From Jatrophihabitans endophyticus (GTDB taxonomy: Bacteria; Actinomycetota; Actinomycetes; Mycobacteriales; Jatrophihabitantaceae): 64,000 nt of DNA. Both the position numbers and the translations under genes were made by a program. The notes under the pieces are model-generated. The model was not told where the DNA came from, searched no databases, and saw only the letters and a list, made by a program, of their open reading frames with translations. How positions within the stretch are numbered: position 1 is the first letter of the stretch; each line of letters opens with the position of its first letter. The stretch is from the NCBI RefSeq assembly GCF_900129455.1, contig NZ_FQVU01000007.1:62001-126000 (forward strand), read 5' to 3'. Shown here in pieces: positions 24,505-33,106 of the stretch.

Positions 24505-25137
24505 GTGTCCGCAGACGACCACGCGCAGGGCTCGCCGGCCCGGCTCACGCACGTCGACGACCACGGCGCCGCCCGCATGGTGGACGTGTCGGCGAAGGAC
24601 GTCACGACGCGCACGGCCACCGCCGCCGGCCGCTTCGAGACGACGCCCGAGGTGATCGCGCTGCTGCGCCGCGACGGGTTGCCCAAGGGCGACGCACTCG
24701 CGGTCGCCCGCATCGCCGGTATCGCGGCCGCGAAGCGCACGTCCGACCTCGTTCCGCTGTGCCACCCCGTCGCCCTTCATGCGGTCAGCGTCGAGCTCGA
24801 GGTCGGCGCGGACGCCGTCGACATCGCCGCGACGACCCGCACCGCCGACCGCACCGGGGTCGAGATGGAGGCGCTGACCTCGGTCGTCGCCGCCGGCCTC
24901 GCCCTCTACGACATGGTCAAGGCGGTCGACCGCGGGGCACGGCTGACCGACGTCCGGCTCGTCGCCAAGGCCGGCGGCCGCAGTGGCGCGTGGCACGCCG
25001 GCGGCACCGGCGACACCGCGGGCGCCACGCCGGCCAGCCCGCCGCAGCGCACGCCGGGCAGCACGTCCGCGGCGGTCGGCTCGGCGGTCGGGTCGCCGGA
25101 CGGGGCAGCGCCGCGTACCTCACCGGGGCCGTCGTGA
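24505..25137 (+). CDS. moaC: Cyclic pyranopterin monophosphate synthase
   Basis: A 210-residue MoaC that converts the MoaA product to cPMP in molybdenum cofactor synthesis. Conserved motifs are ARMVDVSAKDVTTRTATA, KRTSDLVPLCHPVAL and RTGVEMEALTSVVAAGLALYD-type helices with MVKAVDRG. The core ends near residue 160. A Gly/Ser/Pro-rich extension of about 50 residues follows, low in complexity and unlike usual MoaC. GTG 24505 is chosen over GTG 24487 because of the -10 element just upstream. Its stop overlaps the next start (GTGA), making moaC-mog-moaE a coupled unit. Confidence 0.92.
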   Translation: MSADDHAQGSPARLTHVDDHGAARMVDVSAKDVTTRTATAAGRFETTPEVIALLRRDGLPKGDALAVARIAGIAAAKRTSDLVPLCHPVALHAVSVELEVGADAVDIAATTRTADRTGVEMEALTSVVAAGLALYDMVKAVDRGARLTDVRLVAKAGGRSGAWHAGGTGDTAGATPASPPQRTPGSTSAAVGSAVGSPDGAAPRTSPGPS

Positions 25138-25622
25138 AGGTCGCGGTCATCACCTGTTCCAACCGCTCGGCGAGCGGCGAGCGTGGCGACGACAGCGGCG
25201 AGATCCTCGCGTCGTCCCTGGTCGACCTCGGCCACGAGATCGCCCTGCGTCGCATCGTCCCCGACCAGGTCGAGCGGATCCGCGAGGCCGTCACCGACGC
25301 CGTGGCCGCCGGCGCCCGGGCCGTGCTCACGACCGGTGGCACCGGCCTCACGCCGACCGACGTCACGCCCGAGGCGGTCGCGCCGCTGCTCGACAGGGAG
25401 GTGCCCGGCATCGCCGAGGCGCTTCGCGTCGAGTCACGCGACCGGGTACCGACCTCGGTGCTGTCGCGCGGCGTGGCGGGCACGATCGGTACCGCCCTGG
25501 TGGTGACGCTTCCGGGGTCGCCGGGTGGAGTGCGCGACGGGCTCGCGGTCCTGACCCCGTTGCTCGACCACGCGGTGGACCAGCTCGGCGGCGGCGACCA
25601 TCAGCCGGGCGGGGGCGTGTGA
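25134..25622 (+). CDS. mog: Molybdopterin adenylyltransferase-type protein (MogA/MoaB)
   Basis: A 162-residue MogA/MoaB fold protein with TTGGTGLTPTDVTPEAV (about 62-78) for MPT binding, the Asp-rich GDDSGE loop and LPGSPGGVRDGL near the C-terminus. It activates molybdopterin by adenylation before metal insertion by MoeA. The GTG start overlaps the moaC stop and its TGA overlaps the moaE ATG. The order corresponds to moaB2 next to mscL in mycobacteria, so MoaB-type naming is equally fair. Confidence 0.88.
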   Translation: MKVAVITCSNRSASGERGDDSGEILASSLVDLGHEIALRRIVPDQVERIREAVTDAVAAGARAVLTTGGTGLTPTDVTPEAVAPLLDREVPGIAEALRVESRDRVPTSVLSRGVAGTIGTALVVTLPGSPGGVRDGLAVLTPLLDHAVDQLGGGDHQPGGGV

Positions 25623-26131
25623 TGAACGAGGCCGACGACGTGCTGACCCGCATGGCGCAGGCGCAGACGCAGGTGCAGCCCGAGTCGGCGGCCGTCGCCG
25701 GGCCGACGCTGCCGCCGGTACGCCTCGTCGCGGTGGGCGCCGCGCCGCTCGACGTCGTGGCGCACGAACGGGCGGTCGCCGATCCCCGCGCCGGCGCGCA
25801 GGTCGTCTTCACCGGCGTGGTGCGCGACCACGACCACGACCGCCGCGTGCTGGCGCTCGAGTACGAGGGGCATCCCAGCGCCGAGCAGGTGCTGCGCGAG
25901 ATCGCCGCCGACCTCGCCGCCCGGCCGGGCACGATCGCGCTCGCCGTGAGCCACCGCGTCGGCCCGCTCCTGGTCGGCGACGTCGCGCTGGTGGCCGCGG
26001 TCGCGACCGCCCACCGGCAGGCCGCCTTCGCGCTGTGCGCCGAACTGGTCGACACGGTCAAGGACCGGTTGCCGATCTGGAAGCGACAGGTGTTCGCCGA
26101 CGGCACCGACGAGTGGGTGAACTGTCCGTGA
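25622..26131 (+). CDS. moaE: Molybdopterin synthase catalytic subunit
   Basis: A 169-residue MoaE, which transfers sulphur from MoaD thiocarboxylate to cPMP. Motifs present are VVFTGVVRD, LEYEGHPSAEQ, HRVGPLLVGDVALVAAV and the catalytic Lys region DRLPIWKRQ. An unusual hydrophilic N-terminal extension of about 35 residues precedes the core. No moaD is present in the window. ATG 25622 overlaps the mog stop by one base; its own TGA overlaps the start of the next small gene. Confidence 0.93.
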   Translation: MNEADDVLTRMAQAQTQVQPESAAVAGPTLPPVRLVAVGAAPLDVVAHERAVADPRAGAQVVFTGVVRDHDHDRRVLALEYEGHPSAEQVLREIAADLAARPGTIALAVSHRVGPLLVGDVALVAAVATAHRQAAFALCAELVDTVKDRLPIWKRQVFADGTDEWVNCP

Positions 26132-26313
26132 CCGACCGCAGGCAACCGCAGCGCTCCGGCGAATCCGCGCCCCGGCGGGCACGGGCCCGCGACGACGAGC
26201 CGGTGCTGCCGTCGCGCTCGCGCGACGACTCCGACGTGGGCTGGGGCGACGAGCGCGCCGAGCGCGACGCGGAGTGGTACCACCGCGAGCGGCCGCCCCA
26301 CCACGGCGACTGA
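26128..26313 (+). CDS. Small hypothetical protein coupled to moaE
   Basis: A 61-residue, highly charged, Arg/Asp/Glu-rich protein with no membrane segment, containing SDVGWGDE and ending in a His/Pro tail. It starts at GTG 26128, overlapping the moaE stop (GTGA), which is the main evidence that it is translated. It is the last gene of the moa operon and is followed by a hairpin. No function assigned. Confidence 0.55.
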   Translation: MTDRRQPQRSGESAPRRARARDDEPVLPSRSRDDSDVGWGDERAERDAEWYHRERPPHHGD

Positions 26314-26335
26314 CCCGACGCTCCCCGCCGCCGCG

Positions 26336-26355
26336 CTCGCACCGTGCCGTGCGAG
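26336..26355. terminator. Hairpin between moa operon and mscL
   Basis: CTCGCAC (26336-26342) pairs with GTGCGAG (26349-26355) around a 6-base loop, placed between two converging genes. A modest bidirectional terminator is likely. Confidence 0.4.
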
Positions 26356-26360
26356 GGTCC

Positions 26361-26846
26361 TCAGCCCGTGGGCGGCGACTTCGCGGGGTTCGTCTGGGCG
26401 ACCCCGGTCGCGGAGTTTGCGGCGAGCAGGTCGCGGATCTGTTCGAGCAGGATGACGTCCTCGGCCCGCGGTGTCGGATCGGGCTCGCCCTTGGCCGCCT
26501 TGAGTGCGCGCCGCTCCTGGAAGGTGTTCATCGGCACGACGATGAAGAAGTAGACCACCGCCGCGGTCACCAGGAACGCGATGACGGCGTTGACGATGGA
26601 CGAGAGGTCGATGAAGGTCGACTTGCCGAGGACGTCCTGCGCCGAGCCCGCCTTCACGCCCTCGGTGTGGCGCAGCGAGAAGCCGAGCCCGTTGACGTTC
26701 GCACCACCGGCGGAGTTCACGAGCGGTTTGATGACGGCGTTGACGACACCGCTTACCACCGCCTGGAACGCCGTGCCGATCACCACCGCGATCGCCAGCT
26801 CGACGACGTTGCCGCGCATGATGAAGTCCTTGAACCCCTTGATCAC
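26361..26846 (-). CDS. mscL: Large-conductance mechanosensitive channel
   Basis: A 161-residue MscL. The first helix RGNVVELAIAVVIGTAF with the pore-lining VVSGVVNAVIKPL (about 10-40) and the second helix IVNAVIAFLVTAAVVYFFIV (about 76-95) are plain. A charged C-terminal bundle (KAAKGEPDPTPRAED...) and a short extra tail follow. GTG 26846 is preferred over the upstream ATG because a GAGGAG ribosome site lies just before it and MscL normally begins MIKGFKDFI-like. It releases osmolytes on hypo-osmotic shock. Position between moa genes and the SAF/FmdB genes matches mycobacteria. Confidence 0.95.
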   Translation of the reverse strand: MIKGFKDFIMRGNVVELAIAVVIGTAFQAVVSGVVNAVIKPLVNSAGGANVNGLGFSLRHTEGVKAGSAQDVLGKSTFIDLSSIVNAVIAFLVTAAVVYFFIVVPMNTFQERRALKAAKGEPDPTPRAEDVILLEQIRDLLAANSATGVAQTNPAKSPPTG

Positions 26847-26923
26847 GTGCTCTCCTCGGGACGGCGCGACCACCGGAGGGCCGCTCGCGAGAAGAGACTA
26901 GGACCCGTTGGCCACAACCGGAA

Positions 26924-27580
26924 CTAGGGCCCACTGCCCACCACCGTGAACATCCGGTTCACCCGCAGCCCGGCGATGCGCACCGCGTCGGGGCGCGAGA
27001 CGGCGAGGACGAGCCGTGACCCGGCGCGGGTGGACGTCGCGTCCTGCGGCCCCGGCAGCACGGCCAGGACGCGCACGCCGTCGGCGACCCGCTGTGCCCC
27101 GGCGGCGGGGGCGTCGCCCGACGGCACGGTGTCGGGGACGGCGACAGCGAGCAGGTCGACGCGGGTGCCGGGGTTGACCAGCCCACGAACGTCGGTGTCG
27201 ACGTCGACCGGCTGGGCGACCAGCGAGCGCCCCAGCCCGATGGTCAACCGGTCGTCGACGAGACGCAGCCTCGTGACCGGTTCGCCGGCCGCGAGTGGAC
27301 CCGCCAGCCGGTGACCGACCAGGTGGCGCGCGTCGGCGAGCGTGCCGGGCAGCGGCGGCCGGTCGGGCCACCGCGTGACCCGCAGGTCGCGCGCGACGAG
27401 GGCGTGCCCCGCGGCCAGGACACGCGTGCTGATCACCACCGGGTGCCCCCGTGCCGACGCGCCCGGCGCGGCGCGATCCGCGAGGGCCGACACCGCCGCG
27501 AGCAGCAGGCACGCCGCCGCTGCGGCGGCGCGCGGCCATCGGCCGACGCGGCCGAGGGCGAGGCGCAGGGAGGTGAGCAC
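26924..27580 (-). CDS. SAF-domain protein (CpaB/RcpC-like)
   Basis: A 218-residue protein with an N-terminal anchor or signal (ACLLLAAVSALA, about 22-35). A SAF domain (about 48-110; LAAGHALVARDLRVTRWP, GPLAAGEPVT) and an RcpC/CpaB-like beta region (VNPGTRVDLLAVAVPD, RLVLAVSRPDAVRI) follow. CpaB-like proteins serve in Flp-type pilus assembly, but no pilus genes are near. The conserved actinobacterial location beside mscL and fmdB suggests an independent envelope role. GTG 27580 is the first start. Confidence 0.75.
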   Translation of the reverse strand: MLTSLRLALGRVGRWPRAAAAAACLLLAAVSALADRAAPGASARGHPVVISTRVLAAGHALVARDLRVTRWPDRPPLPGTLADARHLVGHRLAGPLAAGEPVTRLRLVDDRLTIGLGRSLVAQPVDVDTDVRGLVNPGTRVDLLAVAVPDTVPSGDAPAAGAQRVADGVRVLAVLPGPQDATSTRAGSRLVLAVSRPDAVRIAGLRVNRMFTVVGSGP

Positions 27581-27700
27581 GAGGCCACGCTAGGAAACGT
27601 GGCGGGGTCCGCGGGTGCGGCCGACCTGACTGTGGACGACGGCGCCGGCTGTGGACGGCGCGGTGCGAACCCGTCGGTGGGCCGTGCTAGCGGGCCGCGG

Positions 27701-28144
27701 TCACGCCGGTGCGGCCGACTTGCCCGACCCCGATGATCCCGACGACCCGCTCGACGAGGATGTCGACGACGATCCGTTCGGCGACGACCCGCTCGACGAC
27801 GATCCGTTGGGCGACGATCCGCTCGACGACGACGCCGATCCGGACGAGTCACCCGACGACCCGGACGACGAGCCCGAGTCCTTGGCCGAGCCGCCCTTCG
27901 CGTCCTTGCCCGCCGCGCCGCCGGAGCCGTTCGACCCACCGGAGCCGCCCGAGCCCTGCTGCGCCCGGCTGTCGTTGCGGTAGAAGCCCGAGCCCTTGAA
28001 CACGACGCCGACCGAGCCGTAGACCTTGCGGACCGGGCTGCCGCACACCGGGCACTCCGAGGCGGCCGGGTCGGTGAACGACTGCACCAGCTCGAAGCGG
28101 TTGCCGCAGTCGGCGTTCGTGCACGCGTACTGGTAGGTGGGCAT
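27701..28144 (-). CDS. FmdB-family zinc-ribbon protein with Ser/Gly-rich tail
   Basis: A 147-residue protein. Residues 1-55 are an FmdB zinc ribbon: MPTYQYACTNADCGNRFELV and ECPVCGSPVRKVYG give CxxxxC and CxxC pairs, followed by VVFKGSGFYRNDSR. The remaining 90 residues are almost only Ser, Gly, Asn and Ala, encoded partly by a 30-bp tandem repeat (27765-27824). Small zinc-ribbon proteins of this family are proposed regulators or chaperone-linked factors (Rv0991c in M. tuberculosis). The tail is probably disordered. It lies upstream of the SAF gene and downstream of 5-FCL on the same strand. Confidence 0.85.
   Translation of the reverse strand: MPTYQYACTNADCGNRFELVQSFTDPAASECPVCGSPVRKVYGSVGVVFKGSGFYRNDSRAQQGSGGSGGSNGSGGAAGKDAKGGSAKDSGSSSGSSGDSSGSASSSSGSSPNGSSSSGSSPNGSSSTSSSSGSSGSSGSGKSAAPA
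27765..27824. repeat. Two 30-bp tandem repeats in fmdB tail
   Basis: 27765-27794 and 27795-27824 are nearly identical and encode Ser-Ser-Gly-Ser-Ser-Pro-Asn-Gly-Ser-Ser units on the minus strand; a degenerate third copy follows. Slippage-prone coding repeat. Confidence 0.75.
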
Positions 28145-28210
28145 CGTCGGGGGTTCCTCCGTGGGCGGGAAGTGCGCAGCACCCGAGCTGGCACTCTCAG
28201 GATACGACTG

Positions 28211-28762
28211 CTAACCGCCGGCGGCGACACCCAGGTCCGTCCAGCCCGCCGGCCGCACCGCCGCCGTGACCGCGACGTCCCACGGCTCGCGCGGCAGGTC
28301 GGCCACCAGCTCGTCGTCGAAGACGAGTGCGACCGTCGGCGCCGTCGCGGGGACCCGGGCCAACGCGCGGTCGTAGGAGCCGCCGCCACGCCCGAGCCGG
28401 GTGCCGTCCCGCGCGACCGCCGAGGCCGGCACCAGGACGGCCGAGACGTCACCCACCGCCTCGCGGCCCAGCGCGTCCCCGCGGCCGGCGGCCGACCACG
28501 GCGCCCAGTCGAGGTCGCGGTCGGACAGCGTCACCGGCACGATCACCCGCGCCCCCGCCGCGACGAGCCCCGCCAGCAGCGCGACCGATCCGGGTTCGGT
28601 GCGCAGCGGCTCGTACGCGGCGACGACCGGCCAGCCGTCGGCGCGCGCGAGCACGTGTCCGGCGACGGCTCGCCTCGCCCGCGCGCGGTGGTCGTCGGGC
28701 ATGGCCCGCCGGGCCGCCGCGAACCGCGCGCGCAGCTCGGCCTTGGCGTCCTGCGCGCTCAC
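28211..28762 (-). CDS. 5-formyltetrahydrofolate cyclo-ligase
   Basis: A 183-residue protein that converts 5-formyl-THF to 5,10-methenyl-THF with ATP. The N-terminal basic helix (ELRARFAAARRA), the YEPLRTEPGS strand, and the nucleotide/folate signature GTRLGRGGGSYDRAL (about 137-151) are visible. The usual GYYDR reads GSYDR. GTG 28762 overlaps the stop of the UGPase gene (GTGA), so the two are coupled. The same pairing with a UDP-glucose pyrophosphorylase is seen at this locus in mycobacteria, though on opposite strands there. Confidence 0.88.
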   Translation of the reverse strand: MSAQDAKAELRARFAAARRAMPDDHRARARRAVAGHVLARADGWPVVAAYEPLRTEPGSVALLAGLVAAGARVIVPVTLSDRDLDWAPWSAAGRGDALGREAVGDVSAVLVPASAVARDGTRLGRGGGSYDRALARVPATAPTVALVFDDELVADLPREPWDVAVTAAVRPAGWTDLGVAAGG

Positions 28763-30156
28763 TCGCCCAGCACGGCCCCGTCCGGCACGCGACCGTCGTC
28801 CAGGTCCGCGGCGGACACCGTCACGTCACCGACGACCCGGACGTCCGCGCCGAAGGTGACGTCGCCCTCGACGGTCAGTGCCGTGGCCGAGGTCAGCGAC
28901 GGCGGCCCGGCGGGGAAGTGCCGGTCGAAGTCCGGCACCAGCTTGTAGTGGTCCTTGTCCAGGCTCACGAGCGGCAGCGGGTCGGTCGCGGTCCGCAGCA
29001 GGTACTCGTCGTCGAGCTCGAAGACGTCGCTGCGCAGCAGCAGCAGGTCGTCGGTCGTCTTGACCGGGATGAAGCGGTCGCGACCGACCGCCACGGCCCG
29101 CGCCCCGTCGAAGCGGCTGACGGCCGATCCCATGGCCGCCTCGATCTGGACGACGGGCGTGGACGTGGCGTCGGACGGGTCCACGGTCTTGCTGTTGCGG
29201 ATGATCGGCAGTTCCAGCGCACCGTCGCTGCGGTCGAGCTCGTCGGCCAGCGCCTGCAGGTCGAGCCAGAGGTTGTTGGTGTTGAAGTAGCGGTGGCGGG
29301 TGAGGTCCTGCATGGCCGCGGCGTCCTCGTCCGACGTCTGCGCCGTCTCGCGCAGGATCAGCCGGCCGTCCGATCGTCGGACGGCCAGGTGGCCGCCCTT
29401 GCGCTCGGCGGGGGTGCGTACGCAGCATTCCAGCGCCATCGGCGTGCCGGTCGCGGCGAGCCAGGACGGCAGCCGTGGGTCGACCACGGCGCCGAGGTTG
29501 TCGGCGTTCGCGCAGAACGCGTAGCGGTAGCCGGCGGCGAGCAGCTGCTCGAGCAGCCCGGACGCCCGCAGCGAGGGGTAGACGTCGGCGTGGCCCGGCG
29601 GGCACCACTCGAGGTCGGGGTCGGCGGGCCAGTCGACGGGGGCGAGGTCGTCCTCGCGCAGCTTCGGTTCGCGGCTCTGCAGGAAGTCGATCGGCAGGCC
29701 GTCGACGGCCAGGTCCTCGTAGCGGGCGAGGGCCTCGAGCGTGGGCTGCTGGGTGCGGAAGCTGTTCATGAAGACGAGGGGCAGCGCCACCGCGTGCCGC
29801 CGCCGGAACGCCAGTGTCTGGCGGGCGATCACGTCGAGGAAGGTGGTGCCGGGCTTCACCGGCAGCAGGGTCTTGGCGGTGTCGAGGCCCATGGACGTCC
29901 CCAGGCCGCCGTTGAGCCGGATCATCACCGTGGCGTGCACCGCGTCGTCGTCGATCGGCGCGTCGAGCCCGGCCAGCTCCGGCAGCTCGCCGAGGGGCTC
30001 GATGGACTCCTCGACGATGATCCCGGACTCGCCCTGCTCGATCAGCCGGTACCCGCGCTCGAAGGTCGCGATGGCCTCGGCCGACACGTCCGCGTCGCGC
30101 ATGCGCTGGACCGCGGCCGCGAGGTTGTCTGCGCTCACGGTCGTTAATGTTGTCAC
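28759..30156 (-). CDS. UTP-glucose-1-phosphate uridylyltransferase, eukaryotic (UDPGP) type
   Basis: A 465-residue UGPase of the UDPGP family, the type typical of eukaryotes and Bifidobacterium, not the 300-residue bacterial GalU. The uridine-binding loop MIRLNGGLGTSMGLDTAK (about 77-94), FMNSFRTQQPT, CPPGHADVYPSL, NADNLGAVVD and YFNTNNLWL are diagnostic. The C-terminal part carries a left-handed beta-helix-like stretch. It makes UDP-glucose for envelope polysaccharide and trehalose metabolism. GTG 30156 gives a short N-terminus; GTG 30138 is an alternative. It replaces galU at this otherwise conserved locus. Confidence 0.88.
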   Translation of the reverse strand: MTTLTTVSADNLAAAVQRMRDADVSAEAIATFERGYRLIEQGESGIIVEESIEPLGELPELAGLDAPIDDDAVHATVMIRLNGGLGTSMGLDTAKTLLPVKPGTTFLDVIARQTLAFRRRHAVALPLVFMNSFRTQQPTLEALARYEDLAVDGLPIDFLQSREPKLREDDLAPVDWPADPDLEWCPPGHADVYPSLRASGLLEQLLAAGYRYAFCANADNLGAVVDPRLPSWLAATGTPMALECCVRTPAERKGGHLAVRRSDGRLILRETAQTSDEDAAAMQDLTRHRYFNTNNLWLDLQALADELDRSDGALELPIIRNSKTVDPSDATSTPVVQIEAAMGSAVSRFDGARAVAVGRDRFIPVKTTDDLLLLRSDVFELDDEYLLRTATDPLPLVSLDKDHYKLVPDFDRHFPAGPPSLTSATALTVEGDVTFGADVRVVGDVTVSAADLDDGRVPDGAVLGE

Positions 30157-30278
30157 GTATCGCAGGCAGCGCGCGGCCGGTTCCCGCGCCCGCCGGCCCG
30201 CGCGTGCTTAGCTGGACGCCGTCAGTGGTGCCCCGGCTCAGCGGGGCGACGAAGGTTTCCGAGCAAGGGGGACGGCGC

Positions 30279-31520
30279 GTGGCCGACGACGATCGCCTGC
30301 GGACGGTCGACGAACACCTCGCCATCGTGCTCGACGGCATCGGCTCCATCGACCCGATCGAGCTCACGCTGCTGGACGCCCAGGGGCTGTTGCTGGCCGA
30401 GAACGTCAGCGCCGACTTCCCGCTGCCGAGCTTCGACAACTCCGCCATGGACGGCTACGCGGTGCGCGCGATCGACACGCGCGACGCCGCCGAGGGCGAC
30501 CCGACGGTGCTGCAGGTCGTGGGCGACGTCGCCGCCGGCGCCCGTGCCCGCTCGGGCATGGGCCCCGGCCTCGCGATGCGCATCATGACCGGCGCGCCGA
30601 TCCCGGCCGGTGCCGACGCCGTCATCCCGCTGGAGGACACCGACCGGGGGCTGGCCCGCGTCGCGGTCGGCCGTCCCGTGCGGACCGGCGAGTGCCTGCG
30701 CCGCGCCGGTGAGGACCTCGCGGCCGGCGCGCCGGCGCTGGGCGCCGGCGCCGCGCTGGGGCCGCAGCAGCTCGCGCTGCTGGCTGCCCTCGGCCGCGAC
30801 CGGGTCACCGTCCGACCCCGCCCGCGCGTCACCATCCTGTCTACGGGTAGCGAGCTGATCGAGGTCGGGCGCACGCCGTCGTTCGGCGAGGTCATCGACT
30901 CGAACTCCTACATGATCGCCGCCGCCGCGCGCGACGCCGGCGCGGATGCGCGGCGCATCGGCATCGTGGCCGACGACCACTCCGCGCTGCTCGACGCGCT
31001 CGAGAACCAGCTGCTGCGCGCGGACGTCCTCGTCACGACCGGTGGGGTGTCCATGGGCGCCTACGACGTGGTGAAGGAGGCGCTCAGCGAGCTCGGCACC
31101 GTCGAGTTCACCAAGGTCGCGATGCAGCCGGGACGGCCGCAGGGCTTCGGTCATCTGGGCAACAAGGTGCCGATCTTCTGCCTGCCCGGCAATCCGGTCA
31201 GCAGCCTGGTGTCGTTCGAGACGTTCGTCCGTCCGGCCATCCGCAAGCTGCTGGGCAAGCGCAGCCTGAACCGGGCGACGGTGCAGGCGACCGCGCTCGA
31301 GGGCGCGACGAGCACGCACGGCACGCGGCAGTACCGGCGCGGCGTGCTGCACCGCGAGTCGTCGGGCGGCTACAGCGTCTCCTTCATCGGCGGCCCCGGG
31401 TCGCACCTGCTCGCCTCGCTCGCGCTGTCCAACTGCCTGGTCGTGATCGACGAAGAGGTCACGTCGGTCTCGGCCGGCGAGCAGGTCACCGTCGTCCCGC
31501 TGCTGCTGTCGAACCGCTAG
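30279..31520 (+). CDS. moeA: Molybdopterin molybdotransferase (Glp/MoeA)
   Basis: A 413-residue MoeA that inserts molybdate into adenylated molybdopterin. Motifs: FDNSAMDGYAVRA (about 50-62), RIMTGAPIPAGADAVIP, ILSTGSELIEVG, TTGGVSMGAYDVVKEAL (about 258-274) and CLPGNPVSSLVSFETFV. GTG 30279 follows an AAGGGGGA ribosome site and gives a normal N-terminus. It is divergent from UGPase and followed by rimJ 25 bases later and then sepX, the conserved actinobacterial order; in Streptomyces this gene is often called glp. Confidence 0.95.
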   Translation: MADDDRLRTVDEHLAIVLDGIGSIDPIELTLLDAQGLLLAENVSADFPLPSFDNSAMDGYAVRAIDTRDAAEGDPTVLQVVGDVAAGARARSGMGPGLAMRIMTGAPIPAGADAVIPLEDTDRGLARVAVGRPVRTGECLRRAGEDLAAGAPALGAGAALGPQQLALLAALGRDRVTVRPRPRVTILSTGSELIEVGRTPSFGEVIDSNSYMIAAAARDAGADARRIGIVADDHSALLDALENQLLRADVLVTTGGVSMGAYDVVKEALSELGTVEFTKVAMQPGRPQGFGHLGNKVPIFCLPGNPVSSLVSFETFVRPAIRKLLGKRSLNRATVQATALEGATSTHGTRQYRRGVLHRESSGGYSVSFIGGPGSHLLASLALSNCLVVIDEEVTSVSAGEQVTVVPLLLSNR

Positions 31521-31545
31521 CGCGGTCGAGGGGCGAGGAGCTGCC

Positions 31546-32190
31546 GTGGCCAGGACCCCCGGCTGGCCGGCGCACCCGTGCGCCGGGCCGGTCGAGCTGC
31601 GCGCGCCGCGGCTGCGCGACGCGCGCGGCTGGAGCGAGGTCCGGTTGCGCAACGAGGCGTGGCTGACGCCGTGGGAGCCGACCTCGTCGCACGCCTGGGA
31701 CGAGCGCAACGCCGTGAGCGCGTGGCCGACGCTGCACTCCTCGCTCAAGGCGGCGGCGCGGCGCGGCATCATGCTGCCGTTCATGGTCGACTACGGCGGC
31801 CGCCTCGTCGGCCAGGTCAACGTCTCGAACGTCGTCCACGGCGCGTTGCGCTCGTGCACCATCGGCTACTGGGTCGACTCCGCGGTGGCGGGGCGCAACA
31901 TCACCCCCACCGCGGTGGCGCTCGTCATGGACCACTGCTTCCAGCACGTCGGGATGCACCGCATCGAGATCGACATCCGGCCCGAGAACAAGGCGAGCCT
32001 ACGGGTCGTGGAGAAGCTCGGGCTGCGGCGCGAGGGCTACTACGAGCGGTTCCTGGACATCGACGGCGCGTGGCGCGACCACGCGGCGTTCGCGCTCACC
32101 GTCGAGGAGCTGCGCGGCGCCACGATGCTCTCGCGCCTCGACCGGCTGCCGCCGGTGCCGACGTGGCGGGCGGTGCGCGGCGGAGGATGA
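31546..32190 (+). CDS. rimJ: GNAT N-acetyltransferase, RimJ-like
   Basis: A 214-residue acetyltransferase. After ELRAPRLRDARGWSEVR (strand and helix 1), the acetyl-CoA binding region appears as RSCTIGYWVDSAVAGRNITP (about 104-123) and HRIEIDIRPENKASLRVVEKL (about 145-165), ending in GYYERFLDIDGAWRDH. This matches the RimJ-type group that acetylates protein N-termini. Ribosomal protein S5 is the E. coli substrate and is not proven here. GTG 31546 with GAGGAG upstream. It sits between moeA and sepX as in mycobacteria. Confidence 0.85.
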   Translation: MARTPGWPAHPCAGPVELRAPRLRDARGWSEVRLRNEAWLTPWEPTSSHAWDERNAVSAWPTLHSSLKAAARRGIMLPFMVDYGGRLVGQVNVSNVVHGALRSCTIGYWVDSAVAGRNITPTAVALVMDHCFQHVGMHRIEIDIRPENKASLRVVEKLGLRREGYYERFLDIDGAWRDHAAFALTVEELRGATMLSRLDRLPPVPTWRAVRGGG

Positions 32191-32329
32191 CGCCGAGCGC
32201 CATCCGGCGGACGTTCTCAACCTCAACGTGAGGGTTTTTGTCGACACGCCGTCGGACGTACGGGGTCGGGGCCACGACGCTCACTAACTTGGCGGGAGTC
32301 GTGTTACTGGTGTGACTGGAGGTGCGTGA

Positions 32330-33043
32330 ATGCCGTCGCCGTTCATGACGGTGGTCATCCTCACCGTCCTCTGGCTCATCGTCGTCGTCCCCATGGTCCT
32401 GCGTCGCAACGACGAGAAGAGGCGCGAGCGTTCGGTCGCCGACTGGGGCCGCGGCATGCGCGCCCTCGGCCGCCGGGCCGACGCCGCCGACCCCCGCACC
32501 GACGACCCCGACGTCTTCGTCCCGCGCCGCTCGCAGCGCAGCCGCGACACCACCGATCGTTCCGCCACGCTCGCCGCCGCGGCGCGCCGGCCCGTGCCCG
32601 CCGCCCAGGAGGCGCTGATGTACCCACCCGACCGTGCCGACCTCTCCGAGGCGCGGGCCGACATGCTCGCCCGCCGCCGGCGCTCGCTGACGATCCTGGC
32701 CGGTGGCAGCGTGGTGTTCGGTCTCGCCGCGCTCGTCATGGGCGGGATCATGTGGCTGCTCGCGGTGCCGTTCCTGCTCGGGCTCGCCGGATACGTGCTG
32801 TTCCTGCGCAACCAGGCGCTCCGCGACCGGTCTCGTCGCGAGAACCGGCAACTGCGCGCCGCCGCCCGTCGCCCCGCCGGCTACGACGCGACCGAGGAGG
32901 TCGGCCGCTTCGAGGAGGCGCCGCAGTCGGTCGTGCGCATCGACGACGACGACATCGAGCTGCACAGCATGGACACCATCGACCTCACCGGGCTGTACAA
33001 CGAGGAGGCCGCCACCGCGGCCCTGCAGCGCCGGGCAAGCTGA
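32330..33043 (+). CDS. sepX: Divisome protein SepX/GlpR
   Basis: A 237-residue membrane protein. It has one hydrophobic helix at the N-terminus (about 6-24), a charged cytoplasmic stretch (NDEKRRERSVADWGRGMRAL), and a pair of helices around residues 124-162. A C-terminal tail is rich in Asp/Glu and contains VVRIDDDDIELHSMDTIDLT. This architecture and the moeA-rimJ-sepX order identify the actinobacterial division protein SepX (mycobacterial GlpR), which stabilises FtsZ rings. ATG 32330 has a GGAGGTG ribosome site. Confidence 0.88.
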   Translation: MPSPFMTVVILTVLWLIVVVPMVLRRNDEKRRERSVADWGRGMRALGRRADAADPRTDDPDVFVPRRSQRSRDTTDRSATLAAAARRPVPAAQEALMYPPDRADLSEARADMLARRRRSLTILAGGSVVFGLAALVMGGIMWLLAVPFLLGLAGYVLFLRNQALRDRSRRENRQLRAAARRPAGYDATEEVGRFEEAPQSVVRIDDDDIELHSMDTIDLTGLYNEEAATAALQRRAS

Positions 33044-33106
33044 TCGCGCGCCCTGCTAGTCTGGTCGACGGTTCGGCCGGGCCCGCAGGGCACGACGAAC
33101 CGGTCA

